Notes: generated by a model from the letters alone, not told the origin. 64,000 bases of DNA from Hydractinia symbiolongicarpus (GCF_029227915.1 NC_079883.1:21514001-21578000), one strand, 5' to 3'; shown: positions 1 through 11,975, counted from the first letter of the stretch. Numbers and translations are program-made.

Positions 1-2598
1 ATCACGATTGCCTAAACCAACCGAGAGAAGAAGCATAGAAGTTGTTTCGAGAAAGTTTAGAGATCTCATGCAGATTGGAAATGTGAATGGAGCAATCAAA
101 TTACTAACAAATAACATGGCAGGTGGCATTCTTCCTTTAAATGACGAAACATTCAATTTATTACGAGTTAAACATCCACCAGGCGAACAAGCGAAGGAAG
201 ACGTTATATTGCAAGGACCGTTATCAATGGTTAATCCGATTGTATATGACGTCATTGATGACACGTACGTATTGAAAGCAGCTCAAGTAACAAAAGGAGG
301 CTCCGGGCCTTCTGGGATGGACGCAGATGGATGGAGAAAGCCTTTAACTTCAAAGGTTTTCGGTGAATGCGGTTTGGATTTAAGAAGAGCTATAGCCAAC
401 GTTATAAAGAAGTTATGTATAGAAAATGTTGAAGATCAATCGCTTGAAGCATTTACTGCTTGCAGACTCGTACCTCTAGACAAAAAACCTGGAGTAAGAC
501 CAATTGGTGTTGGAGAAGTCTTGCGAAGAATATGTGGCAAGGTAGTGATGGCAGTTCTTCAGAAAGACGTCCTTAAATCAAGTGCGGAAATTCAGATGTG
601 CTCGGGTCAGAAGTCTGGCAGTGAAGCGGCAATCCACGCGATGAGGGAGGTATTTGACAGTGAAGAAACAGAGGCTGTTTTACTTGTTGATGCAGCAAAT
701 GCCTTCAATAGTATCAACAGAGAAGCACTCCTGCACAACGTCAAGATTGTTTGCCCGACTATTGCATGTTATGTCATCAATTGCTATAGATTTCATGCGA
801 GGCTTTTCATCATTGGAAGTAAAGAAATAAGATCCAAGGAGGGTACTACGCAGGGTGATCCGCTAGGGATGGCAATATACGCAATTGGTCTAACACCCCT
901 ACTTAATCTGATGGCTGACGAAATATTTGAAACTACTGTTGCTGCTTTCGCTGATGACGTTAGTGCAGGTGGAAAATGTAGAAATTTGAAAGTTTGGTGG
1001 GATAGATTGATGCAAATTGGACCATTGTTCGGTTACAATCCACAACCTCACAAATCTTGCCTAATTGTAAAACCAGGACACGAACAACTGGCGAAAGCGA
1101 CTTTTGAGGGCACGAATATCCAGATATGTACTGATGGTGAAAGACATCTTGGCGCCTCGATCGGAAGTGACAGCTTCAGGAAGGAGTACTGTGAAAAAAT
1201 GGTAACGAACTGGGTGAAGGAGATATCTTTACTTTCAGATATTGCGCTATCACAGCCACAAGCTGCTTATGCCTGTTACACAAGTGGTTATCAACACAAA
1301 TTTTCATTCTTTCTCAGAACAATACCTGGGATTGAGAAGTATCTGAATCCACTTGAAGAAATCATACGACATCGATTGCTACCTGCTATTACTGGTGGAC
1401 ACATTGTAAACGATGATGAACGCACACTCCTGTCTTTGCCTCCTCGACTTGGTGGTTTGGGAATTATCAATCCCATTGAACGAGCGCCCACAGAGCTACG
1501 AAACTCAGAAAGCATAACTGCTTCTTTGAAGAACGTAATTCTTCGTAAAAATGTTGTTGATGAAGAAATAGTATCATTGACGGCAGTAAAAAACAACCGG
1601 AGACAACAGAATCTGGAAAAGTTGAAAAATCTACAATTACGTATGACACCTGAAGCTGCACGATTGAACGAGTCAAATATGGAGAGTGGTGTATCAAATT
1701 GGCTTACAACTTTACCAATTAAAGAGCTGAACTATGATCTGAACAAGGAGCAGTTTTTTGACGCTCTACGTTTGCGATACGATTGGACAATCCCGAAACT
1801 TCCATCAGAATGCGTGTGTGGAAGCAAATTTAATGTTACACATGCGCTATCATGCAAGAAAGGTGGCTACGTCTCTTTACGACACAATGAGATACGAGAT
1901 ATTACAGGTAAATTACTGGAGGAAGTATGTAAAGATGTGAGAAAGGAACCATTGCTGTTACGTTTAAGCGGTGAAAGAATCCATCAAAACGGTATTTTAT
2001 CACAGGAAGCACGATTAGACGTCAGCGCAGTCGGTTTTTGGACCCCTGGTCAACGAGTATTTTTAGATGTACGGGTCTTTGACCTCAACGCTCTGAGATA
2101 CAAGGGTCTTTCTCTTGACAAATGCTTCAAGAAAAACGAAGAAGAGAAGAAGAGAGGATACAATGAAAGAGTTATGCAAGTAGAAAATGGAACATTAACT
2201 CCCCTTGTTTTTGCAACAAACGGTGGTATGGGAAGAGAGTGTAAACGTTTTTATCAGAGACTGTCTGAAATGATTTCAGAAAAAAGAAACATCAGATTCG
2301 CAGAAGCCACGAAGTTTATTAGAACTAAAATTTCCTTTAGTCTGCTGCGATCAACACTACTTTGCCTGAGAGGTTGCAGATCCTTCGCTCGGGACCACCA
2401 GCTGACAGATATGGAACTCGGAAATGTTGTATCACTCATTCGATCCTGAATAATCAAGTGTGTTAATTATAAGTGAAACCATGTTGACCTGTAAATTGTT
2501 AATAACTTTTTATTTTATTTTGGTGTTGTTGTAAGTTTATTTATTTATTTGTGGCAAATATATGTAAAAGTGAGACAGACAAAAAAAAAAAAAAAAAA
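1..2598 (+). mobile_element. R2-like non-LTR retrotransposon (LINE), 5' end outside the window
   Basis: The element contains one long ORF with reverse transcriptase followed by a C-x-C-x7-H-x3-C zinc knuckle and a restriction-like endonuclease. It then has an untranslated tail of about 130 bases that ends in an 18-base A run at 2581-2598. RT with a C-terminal restriction-like endonuclease is the architecture of the early-branching LINE clades (R2, NeSL, Hero and relatives). The A run marks the 3' insertion junction. The 5' end, and any N-terminal zinc-finger or Myb domain, lie before base 1, so neither the full length nor a target-site duplication can be read. The exact clade is not determined. 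Confidence 0.85.
2..2449 (+). CDS. Reverse transcriptase / restriction-like endonuclease polyprotein, 5' partial
   Basis: The frame is open from the window edge; the first codons are not a start, so this is the C-terminal part (about 813 residues) of a LINE polyprotein. Numbering from the TTG at base 8: the RT region has LVPLDKKPGVRPIGVGE near 154-170, motif A VLLVDAANAF near 224-233, motif B EGTTQGDPLG near 278-287, and the catalytic FADD at 314-317. A zinc knuckle uses C602, C604, H612 and C616. It is followed by RHN at 625-627 and two acidic motifs, LDVS near 670 and FLDVRV near 685, which match the restriction-like endonuclease of R2-type LINEs. The protein would nick target DNA and prime reverse transcription of its own RNA. 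No stop or frameshift is seen in 2.4 kb, which suggests a young copy. Confidence 0.88.
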   Translation, partial: SRLPKPTERRSIEVVSRKFRDLMQIGNVNGAIKLLTNNMAGGILPLNDETFNLLRVKHPPGEQAKEDVILQGPLSMVNPIVYDVIDDTYVLKAAQVTKGGSGPSGMDADGWRKPLTSKVFGECGLDLRRAIANVIKKLCIENVEDQSLEAFTACRLVPLDKKPGVRPIGVGEVLRRICGKVVMAVLQKDVLKSSAEIQMCSGQKSGSEAAIHAMREVFDSEETEAVLLVDAANAFNSINREALLHNVKIVCPTIACYVINCYRFHARLFIIGSKEIRSKEGTTQGDPLGMAIYAIGLTPLLNLMADEIFETTVAAFADDVSAGGKCRNLKVWWDRLMQIGPLFGYNPQPHKSCLIVKPGHEQLAKATFEGTNIQICTDGERHLGASIGSDSFRKEYCEKMVTNWVKEISLLSDIALSQPQAAYACYTSGYQHKFSFFLRTIPGIEKYLNPLEEIIRHRLLPAITGGHIVNDDERTLLSLPPRLGGLGIINPIERAPTELRNSESITASLKNVILRKNVVDEEIVSLTAVKNNRRQQNLEKLKNLQLRMTPEAARLNESNMESGVSNWLTTLPIKELNYDLNKEQFFDALRLRYDWTIPKLPSECVCGSKFNVTHALSCKKGGYVSLRHNEIRDITGKLLEEVCKDVRKEPLLLRLSGERIHQNGILSQEARLDVSAVGFWTPGQRVFLDVRVFDLNALRYKGLSLDKCFKKNEEEKKRGYNERVMQVENGTLTPLVFATNGGMGRECKRFYQRLSEMISEKRNIRFAEATKFIRTKISFSLLRSTLLCLRGCRSFARDHQLTDMELGNVVSLIRS

Positions 2599-2819
2599 TT
2601 AAAAAAACTGATACAACAACAAGCCAGAGCGAAAGCGAAATGCACAGCAGGAACAGTGGAAGCACTGCTGCCTAACAGAAGCTTTTGAGAGTATCTTGAG
2701 ATAGAAATAAACTAAGGAAGATTTATTATTTATTTACTAAACATAGATCATTCTCCTTTATAGTTACTCTGGATGGTTGAAAGTTTCTGTGTCAGACTCG
2801 GTGCTCTACCACCACTGCC
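2599..2819. other. Spacer between the LINE tail and the KDZ-like gene
   Basis: This short stretch follows the LINE A tail and precedes the first recognised exon of the KDZ-like gene. It may hold that gene's 5' leader or terminal sequence. No ORF or clear terminal inverted repeat was recognised. Confidence 0.3.
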
Positions 2820-5800
2820 ATGGATAGATTACCACTTCGGAATTATCCAACCGCAGAAGCAGATGTACGGTCAACGTCACTTCCATTGGTATGTAGTGCT
2901 GTGTCTCCTTTAGCATTGCTCTTGAATTTTATATGAAGTTAACTTTCCATGTTTTTAAGCTAAGCATTTATTATTTTTCCAACCTTGAATACATTTTTTA
3001 TCATTATTTAATAGTCTGGTGATGATGGTGAAGCTCCGAGCACTCACATGCCAAAGTTACAAGCCCAGGTTAGTGTTTTTGGACAACATTTTCTAACGTG
3101 TTGCAGTGCAAAATGTTTTTTTTTAGTCTTGTTTGTGTTACTTACTTTCATTTAGAATTGAATTCTGTCTTTGAATTTGTTATATATTTCTAATAACTTT
3201 GAAACTCTTCTTTAGGAAGAGCCGTCAATTGACGATGATGAGAGAGACAAAGAACGTTCAAGTCAAGGTAGGTCATCAAGAAGTATTTACAAGATTTGCT
3301 GAGTCAATATTATATGGTGCATCTTTTTAGTGAACTTTTATACCATGCATTGGCTGATTACAGAACTGTACTTATACAGTATCAGTTTCTGACCTTACCC
3401 CTGAATTTCGCATATGCAGATATGCTGTTGTATTTATTTCCGATCTTGTCACATTGTACCACCTGTTAAAGTCTACCTAAGAATTTTGCAATAATTTAGG
3501 TGATCAATTGAGAAATGCTTTAACTCGATTGCAAAAATGTCAAGATGGTATTGCTTTTGAAATGGATTTCACTCAAGATGCGAAAGGGATACTTTTAACA
3601 TTCAGTAGTATGTTGAATGCTGAGGATACACTACTTTCTTTAGCAACAGATGATGATGTGGATGGTATTTTTTTGTGTTGTGTTGTTCATGCTGATGCTG
3701 AACAATCAATGGCAAGATATTTTGAATATGGTGCTTTTGCTGGTTTTTACAAAAATGTTATGTCTGAAAAAATCAGAAGTCGATATTCATGAAATGTTTT
3801 GCCTTATAATGTTTATACCGCCCAAGATGTCATGGTAGAGAAACAACGTGCTGATACTCTATACGCAAAGAGACGAATTGGTATGTATAAAAATACATAT
3901 TTTACATTTACAGTTTTCAATAGTTGATTGGTTGAATTATTACAAAATTGTACTCTATATTCAGATAAGCCGAAGAAAGAATACAAAAATTTTGCAAGGA
4001 AAATCTATCAGCGTTCTTCCACTGGTATTGCTTCTTGTTTGTCAAATATCCTTCAAGAAATAAAAGGGCAAAAAGTCAATTGTGATCTTGTTGTGTGCAT
4101 GGTTTTACAGAAACGACAAAGCTGGGATGAAAAGTTTGACTCTCATGGACATAGCAAACAAAAGTAAGTATGACAATAAAGCTATGTTTACAAAACAAGT
4201 TTACATGAATTAATTACATGAATTATGTAATTCACAGCTTGATGCCCATTATTTTTTGTAACCCTATTTCATATTTTCTACCATTCATTGTAAGGATGTT
4301 CCCATAGAATATTAAAAACCTTTCCACAGGTATTTTGTTTCAAATGACAGCATAACAGATTGGGAATCCTCTCTGAAGCAATATAGATCTAATCCAGTTG
4401 AAGCTGTCACAAATCCTTACTGTAACTTATTCGACTCAATGGAAGATGAAAGGATTTTATCCTTGGAGGAGCAGCTGAATATTTTATCATCTATTCCTAA
4501 TCATCACAAATGGATGTGGCCTGGAAAAAAAGTACATAGTTTGAGGTTTGAGCAGCGCTTTTCTAATAGCTCACGCTGGTTTCCTGGCTCACCAAGAAGC
4601 CGTATTATTCAAGCAATATACAATGACGACGAAACAAGTGTGGTAATTCCTTGTCTGCAAAATATCCTTGGTGAAAAAGTTTGTTTCAATTATAAACCAA
4701 AGAGAAAAAGTCAGAAACCAAAGCCAAAAAAATGTAGGGCTGGTGGTAATCTATGTGAAGCATTGGGAATCTCTAGGGAAGAGGTGTGTACATTCTGTAG
4801 GCAATATTCTGTTGCTTGGACTGGTTGCTTGCTGTATCTATAAAACTGTTTGACAGTTGGAATTATTTCTACGTACTTCCAGAACCAATGAACATCCCAA
4901 ACAATTACTTTTATTATTAAATACTTCAGGCTCGAGCTATTCATGAAGGAGTTTTCATGAAGGAGTTTTGGAAGAAATGGGTTCATTTGTCTTCAACAGT
5001 GGTGAGTGTTAACGTGATAGTTATGTCATTGATTTATGCAAATATGAGTTTGTTTCCCCCAAAATAGAAAGTGTGTGAATTCATTATATAACAGTTCATT
5101 ATATTCATTCTGAGTTTAGTAATATTATTTCGAATTCATTTTTTTTATTAGAATGTGAATGTTAATCGTATGGATGCAAGTAGGGACAGTGACCAAGATA
5201 ATCAAGTATGTTTCATTTATAACACTTTGCTTTTGTGATTTGTGATATGTTTTGATATTATGTGGTTTAATTTGATTATTAGGTTGACAATGTTAATGAA
5301 TCTACAGCTTCTGTTGATGTTGTGAACAACAACAATGATAGGGAATTGGAGAACCAAGTAATAAGATTTTTCTATTTATTTGAACAACATGCACATTGAT
5401 AGGTATTTGAGTGATTGATAGGTATTAATATTTCTGTTTTTTTAGGTAGGCGTTTCAACTGAAAATTTCAATGACACGGTTGTAGCAGAATCTGGAAACG
5501 GATTGGAGGTGAGTAGAGAATAAAAGATCACAGTATCACAACTTATTCGGTATTTGAATGTTGTTTATCTACATTTTTAGAATGAAGTAAATTTAACTAG
5601 CCAACTCAGGCAGTCACTTTACGCCTATTTTTGTGGTGAATTGTTCAGACGTGGAACGATTGCCTGGCGTGTGTCGACAGAACTGGAATCAGTAATGTTA
5701 ATGAATGCATATCATTGTGAATCTGGAGATTTTTTGGTAAGTATACTGTTTTTGTAAAGACAGACAGATTTATTTAAGGTTTCTCACTCCGTGGACCAAA

Positions 5801-8563
5801 ATGCATTCTGTCCTCTTGAACTAAGGTATATCAATTCATGTACAATTCATAATTTGTTCTATAGTGTTATTTCTATTTGTTTAGCCCTATGTGTTTGTTC
5901 ACGTCTCTGTCAACCTCATCGATGAGCAATACGTTTACAGTTGTACTTGTTTGACATTTTCAACGAATCTATCACCTTATGATGGTTTAATATCCACTTG
6001 CTGTCATTGCAGACTGTTGAAGGAGAGCATGAGTAACAAAATTTCGTCACTTTTTATCAATATGTCAAAAGTTGAGGATGCGAAACGGTTGCACCAAGTC
6101 GAAGTCTTGCAACTTGCTTCTAAATCAGGTGTCGATAGGTTTTCTGTAACGGTGAATGGTATTGATGCGGAATTAGTTACGTTATTCTATTCGACTGGAA
6201 CTGGGAAAACTGTTGTAAAATGTCATTCGTCCAAATGTCAACGTGAACAAGGTTCGTGTAGAGATGTCAAACGTCTGTTCAACAATGCTACCCTCTGTCC
6301 ACATTTATCCGTATTTCAATCGTTTTATTCACAACAAGTTCGTCTGTCGTGTGAAGGTTTAGATGACGATAATGAAGATGAAGACGACATGACTGACGGT
6401 TTAGATGAAGAGGATTGCACACTCATGGCAGCTGAGGTAAGTTCTTATTATTTTTTAAATTCGTTGGTTAACTATGTTCAAAATTTAACAGTCTTGTAAA
6501 CCTGTAAATACAGGATTAGGGAAAGAAAAACCTAACTGAGAAACAAATATTAACAGTTTGTAATCCAATTACGTTTGGATCCTATTAACCATCTTCAAAA
6601 CTTTTTTATTATTTAACTATTTTTTCAATTATAGTCATACTTTTTCACTTTTAGTGGGAAAAAAGTATTTGATGTAAGTACTGGAGTTTGGAATTTTGCA
6701 TCATCTTCTCCAAGCCAAGTGACTGTTGACGCAGATCGTTCCAGCGAGGTATATGTCAACAACGTACAACAAAGATGGAGCACAGGATTATCGGACCTGA
6801 TATATTTTCCAAATATTGATTCTGAACAATGCAACTGTGGGGTACGTAGCTATTGAGTCGTCAAAGTTTATATTTTTCAGTGGTGAGTGTGTACTAATTT
6901 AATTAACACTTTACTGTACTGAAATAAGTGTAATTGGTTTTCTGTTATTAAAGGCTGGCTGGACATCTTCTGAAAATGCAGACGGGATAGTTATATTATC
7001 ACATGCCAGCAATCTATTTACTGACAGAGGTGTGCGAAAATGCTTAATCAAACGCAGAATTTGTTTGGCCAGGAACTGCTCAAAACAATGGGATGGTGCA
7101 AATGACTCAGTATTCCAACTGTCGAATAGTACATGCGCTGGGTATGAGCTGGGTAAGAACCTGAATGATTTTTCTCTTATCAATTTGTGATTTCGAGAAT
7201 GTTACATATCAATGATATTTTTATATAGGGTGGGAGTTCGTTGACTGTGTCATAAATTCAAAGATGACGTTTAGTGGTTTTGTTTCTTGTTGTCAGGAGA
7301 AGTGTAAAATCCAAGATTCGTACTTTATGAATGTTAACACGTTCATAAATTGGTTTTTTGGTTGGGCATCCAGAATGCGCATCGATTTTAGACAACCCTG
7401 TCCTGGTTGTGATGGACCATCTCCGATTGTTGCATGCGACGGCACCAAAATTGGTTTAAACTTTCAAAAATGTCAGTGTTTCTCCTATTGAAAAACCGAC
7501 TAAGAGCGCACCGACAACCGTGAAAGGAAGCCGATTAGATCGGTGCTTTTTGCATCCTGATCAGAAGTCACCGTCTTCCAACAAAGCGTTTGCTGCAGCA
7601 CGACTGTTTTTGAAACGTGCAAATATATCGCTCCCATTACGACAGGCATATGCTGCTGTATTCAAACTGTTATCATACGACTCTTGTATTGACACTTTCA
7701 TACCGGTTAAAATTTGTCATTCTTTAGAAAATTATTTAGAAGTTTCTGACATGGGTTTAAGCACGGATACCTCTAAAAGTGATTTTGTGCACAAGTTAAG
7801 ACATTACAACTCAGAAATTGCAACGTTGATTTTCAACGTTGATTAACATTACCTGGAAAAGACATTATTCAATTGCTGCAACATTGTTGTTCCTTGGTGA
7901 AACGTTTGAGCTACGTCGACCCAGAACCTGCTATACCGATGGAAGGTACGTACAACCCACCGAAATACGGGCGCGCATACTACTTCAGTCAACATGGCAT
8001 GCAATTGCGTGAGATTCGTAGTTTTCCAGTTGATGACAAAAACGCGCAAAAAAGTTCCCACAAGTAAGCAAAAAGGGGGTTTCGTACCTTTTTTTGTGGT
8101 TCTGTCCGAAACATGGTCATTGTCTCGGTTATCATATCATTCCCGGTTCAGAAGGAAGAAAAGATCCCGCTGCTTCCTCGTATGCATACTGTGAAAAAGC
8201 GCCAGAAGTTGTGGTGTACGATTTCACATGCAGTTTGTCAGAATACGTCCACAACAGGGAGTCCGGTTTTTTCAAAGAAACTAGATTTTTGATGATGTTT
8301 TCCACGGCTACACACACTCATGCTCGCCTTCATTCAGATATAACGGGTTAACCGGATTTCAAGCTATAAACTCATCGATCTGTGAACAGTTCAACTCTTT
8401 AATGCAGAAAGTCAAAACATCTGCAAAGCTCATGTCACAGACACATTTTACTTTTTATGTTCAATTTTTTATAAATATTTGGAATAAACAAAAAGAGTTG
8501 TCACACCAGAGAAAGCACTTGCTGGTGTTAACTAATGATAATAAATTTTTCCAAACAACATGA
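2820..8563 (+). pseudogene. KDZ-like (HMGXB3-related) transposase gene, 15 exons, decayed
   Basis: Exons read as 2820-2888, 3015-3068, 3216-3267, 3500-3880, 3914-4163, 4330-4783, 4930-5001, 5152-5205, 5283-5357, 5446-5508, 5581-5736, 5885-6436, 6635-6841, 6954-7152 and 7229-8563. All junctions have GT..AG and keep phase. The middle part is cysteine-rich (CTCLTFS..CCHC), like SWIM/CxC zinc modules that accompany KDZ transposases. The last exon carries CPGCDGPSPIVACDGTKIG, GSEGRKDP, YDFTCSLSEY and NSSICEQFNS, probably supplying the D, D and E of an RNase H-like catalytic core. I recognise this set from HMGXB3-like proteins. Breaks: in-frame TGA at 3790-3792 and 3925-3927, and four frameshifts in the last exon near 7470, 7845, 8070-8090 and 8290. 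It therefore looks like a recently dead copy. The exact family is from memory; that it is transposase-derived is more certain than the subfamily. Confidence 0.65.
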
Positions 8564-8599
8564 ACGTATTTTATTGTCCAACTCCACACCCATCATGTT

Positions 8600-9832
8600 C
8601 GCGTACCTTATTTGATTAGGACTCATAGTCCTCTATTCGGAAATTTTTCTTCTGAAATATTTCTTTTTAGGCTTAAATTCAAGGAAACAAGACAAATGGA
8701 GTGCGCATGACCAATAATATCAAAGCATAGTCCTCTATTCGGAAATTTTTCTTTTGAAATATTTCTTTTTAGGCTTAAATTTAATGAAACAAGACAAACG
8801 GAGTGCGCATAACCAATAATATCATAGAATAGTCCCCTATTCAAAATTTTTTCTTCGGAAATATTTCTTTTTAGGCTTAAATTCAACGAAACAAGACAAA
8901 CGGAGTGCGCATAACCAATAATATCATAGAATAGTCCCCTATTCGAAAATTTTTCTTCGGAAATATTTCTTTTTAGGCTTAAATTCAACGAAACAAGACA
9001 AACGGAGTGCGCATAACCAATAATATCATAGCATAGTCTTTTATTCGAAAATTTTTCTTCTGAAATATTTCTTTTTAGGCTTAAATTCAACGAAACAAGA
9101 CAAACGGAGTGCGCATAACCAATAATATCATAGCATAGTCTTCTATTCGAAAATTTTTCTTCTGAAATATTTCTTTTTAGGCTTAAATTCAACGAAACAA
9201 GACAAACGGAGTGCGCATAACCAATAATATCATAGCATAGTCTTCTATTCGAAAATTTTTCTTCTGAAATATTTCTTTTTAGGCTTAAATTTAATGAAAC
9301 AAGACAAACGGAGTGCGCATAACCAATAATATCATAGCATAGTCCCCTTTTCGGGACCTTTTCGTCTGAAAAATTTCTTCCCAGGTCTAAATTTAATAAA
9401 ACAAGACGAACGGAGTGCGCATAACCAATAATATCATAGCATAGTCCTCTATTCGGAAATTTTTGTTCTGAAATATTTCTTTTCAGGCTTAAATTCAACG
9501 AAACAAGACAAACGGAGTGCGCATAATCAATGATATCATAGCATAGTCCCCTATTCGAAAATTTTTCTTCTGAAATATTTCATTTTAGTTTTAAATTCAA
9601 GGAAACAAGACAAACGGAGTGCGCATAATCAATAATATCATAGCATAGTCCTCTATTCGAAAATTTTTCTTCCGAAATATTTCATTTTAGTTTTAAATTC
9701 AATGAAACAAGACAAACGGAGTGCGCATAATCAATAATATCATAGAATAGTCCCCTATTCGAAATTTTTTTTTCTGAAATATCTCTTTTCAGGCTTAAAT
9801 TCAAGGAAACAAGACAAACAGAGTGCCTTGAC
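8600..9832. repeat. Minisatellite of 102-bp units, about 12 copies
   Basis: A unit containing ggagtgcgcataaccaata and catagcatagtc recurs every 102 bases (starts near 8624, 8726, 8828 and so on to about 9744). Copies differ by a few substitutions; the one at 9336-9437 is the most divergent. Because 102 is a multiple of three, the minus strand is open for 291 codons (8623-9498), read as a 34-residue repeat. The unit has no start context, splice signal or recognisable domain, so the ORF is probably a by-product of the repeat. The array sits directly after the 3' end of the KDZ-like gene. Confidence 0.93.
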
Positions 9833-10724
9833 CTGATTTCTTTCGTAAATGCTCCGCTCCGCGCATAATTTACCAAAACAACCGATGTATGGATTGCTTC
9901 TAGGTACGAAAAGTATTTTTCAAAATGTATGACAAACCTTATTTTATTTAAAAAAGTTGACCAATCTTATGTGTATGAACTGCTTCCTAATCTGGAAATT
10001 CTTCCCAAATACTCCGCGCAGGCAAAATTTACAACCGAATCTCGATGTATGGTTTACGGGAAATTCTTTACAATTTTTTTTAAAAAGATTCCTGCGTTAA
10101 AAATAAAAGTACCATGACATCATAAGTTCTCAGTATTTTAATATTTAAATCTTGAATAACTTGAGAACGAAAAAAGATTTTTTTTAAATTTTAAAGGACT
10201 GGATAAACAACTTTTTATCCTCCACAACATAAAATATGATTTTCAATGCAGGAATCCCTTCAAAGGTTTAATTACTCAAAACAAGCTGAAGTATGGATTC
10301 CTAAAATAAACTTCTCTAATTTTTTTATTTTTTCGACAAACTTCGTCAGTTTCGCCGCCTTGTAAACGAATAAAACGTGTGTATAAATACTGAACTTAAG
10401 TGTAATCTTATAAATACAACCACTAAGAATATAACACAAAAAAAATATCGAGTGTGTCTGTGCTATCATGGTTGGGTTCAAGCATTCGACTATTCGTTTT
10501 AACTACAACATTGTAAATTAATACCAATAAAACAAAATAATTTATTTTACATATAACAGAGTTATACTGTATCAAATCATGATGCCTCGCACTTCCAAAT
10601 TTCTTCACTAAAAATTAAACGATAAACAATAATTAATAAGGATATATTTTCGGTAATACAAAAGGGCCTCTTAATACTTTTTACGAAATTGTGTATCCGC
10701 ATTTTTTTTATTATTTTAAAAAGT
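9833..10724. other. Non-coding AT-rich stretch
   Basis: No gene recognised. There are loosely similar segments (for example around gatgtatggattgc near 9883 and gatgtatggtttac near 10044) that look like decayed repeat copies. Short ORFs here have no coding character. Confidence 0.5.
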
Positions 10725-11240
10725 TATGTTAAAAAATAATTATTTGAGGAAACTTTCGGATTGGATGGGAGTAGTTGAAAATAGAACAGACACTCGTTAC
10801 TATCCCATGATGAAAAAAGGATGGTTAAACCATTTAAAGCATCATCTAAACAAGTATAAAATATTAAATTATAGGCAATTTATTGTGTTCCGTTAACATC
10901 AATTTATGAGCCTTTTGTATATGTTTTTGTAAATTATTCAGCTAAAAGTGATAGTACCTTCAACCTACGACACGACATTTACCTTTCATTTTTTTCATAA
11001 CCAAATTAATATTAAATTAATAAGAAGTTCGGATAGTTTTGATAAATATGTAAGGTATAATTTGACACAAACCTACCATTGGTGGTCCAACCTTGTATTT
11101 TCCTTTTAGCATTATAACATTTTTTTAAACATAAAATATGAAAAATTACTGAAAATAGTAAGCTATACATGGTTTTAATATTTATATAAAAGATTAGCAA
11201 ATATTCAAAAAGTTTCCTCAAATAATTATTTTTAAACATA
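10725..11240. mobile_element. Element bounded by a 32-36-bp inverted repeat (MITE-like)
   Basis: The left arm, about 10725-10760 (tatgttaaaaaataattatt and onward through gaggaaactt), is repeated in inverse orientation at about 11205-11240 with one or two mismatches. The arms are separated by about 450 bases without an ORF. This is the shape of a non-autonomous DNA transposon or a foldback insertion. No clear target duplication was identified, so the superfamily is open. Confidence 0.5.
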
Positions 11241-11750
11241 AAGAAATAGATATAAAAACATATAATGCACAGCAATGCATAAAATAATAATAACCAATGT
11301 AAACTTATTTAATTGAACAAATTTCTTTAAACTCTAGGTATTCAAAAAAACTTAACCTATTTTTTTTCATTAAATACTTAATACGCTGCACAGTAGTACA
11401 AACTTTTCAGCTACAATCTCTGTTGGTACATATTATACATTTTTATTGTTGTAATTGTGTGTATTTTTAAGGCATACATGATCGAATAGGCACTAGGATT
11501 GATTTTTATTAGACAATCTTTTTATTTTTAAGTACAAGTTTAAGCATGGTTAATTGTTAATATATTTTTTATGCCCCTATGTATGTGTGAGGAATGTATG
11601 GATGCCGCTTACAAATTGCACATGCTTGTAGGGGTCCACAAATAGGTTTTCTATGTTAGCAGCAATTTAGCTTTTATAATTATTATTGAAATTATTTACC
11701 CAGGATAGTCTCTTTAGTTCGTATTGGTATTGCTATCAACGAGGGTACTG
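11241..11750. other. Non-coding AT-rich stretch
   Basis: Nothing coding or structured was recognised here. The stretch separates the inverted-repeat element from the SINE-like element that follows. Confidence 0.4.
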
Positions 11751-11754
11751 TGAA

Positions 11755-11975
11755 GGGTGTTATAGTGCATTAAAAGCTCCCATTTGAGCTATGAAAGTCA
11801 TGCAAGCACAGCAATCGCTCAACTAGACAACCGCCTAAAATATCAATCCTATTCTGATGCTGAGCACTAAGCAGAAAGGATAGATTCACACTTTTTTCTA
11901 GCATGACTCGGGCAGGGTTTGAACCCAAGACCTACCACTGGAAGCGAACACTCTACCATCATAGGGCTACCTGTC
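11755..11975 (-). mobile_element. tRNA-derived SINE-like element, variant head
   Basis: On the minus strand a tRNA-like head has an A-box-like tggtagagtg stretch (about 11945-11955) and a B box inside gggttcaaaccc (11915-11926). Downstream, about 11768-11850, there are segments similar to the core and tail of the SINEs at 12508 and 18447: the 'agctc...gcattaa' tail and 'ttgtctagt'. This suggests a shared SINE core with a different tRNA head. The short plus-strand ORF here (11903-12136) runs across the SINE and is not a gene. Confidence 0.55.

Noticed and set aside
8623-9498. 291-residue minus-strand repeat protein
   Set aside because: It is produced by the 102-bp minisatellite, has no splice or start support, and no known domain; kept only as a finding.
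8600-9832. CRISPR array
   Set aside because: The whole 102-bp unit is repeated without unique spacers and the genome is eukaryotic.
11910-11975. Functional tRNA gene
   Set aside because: The A and B boxes are present, but the segment is joined to a SINE core and does not fold as a full cloverleaf by eye.
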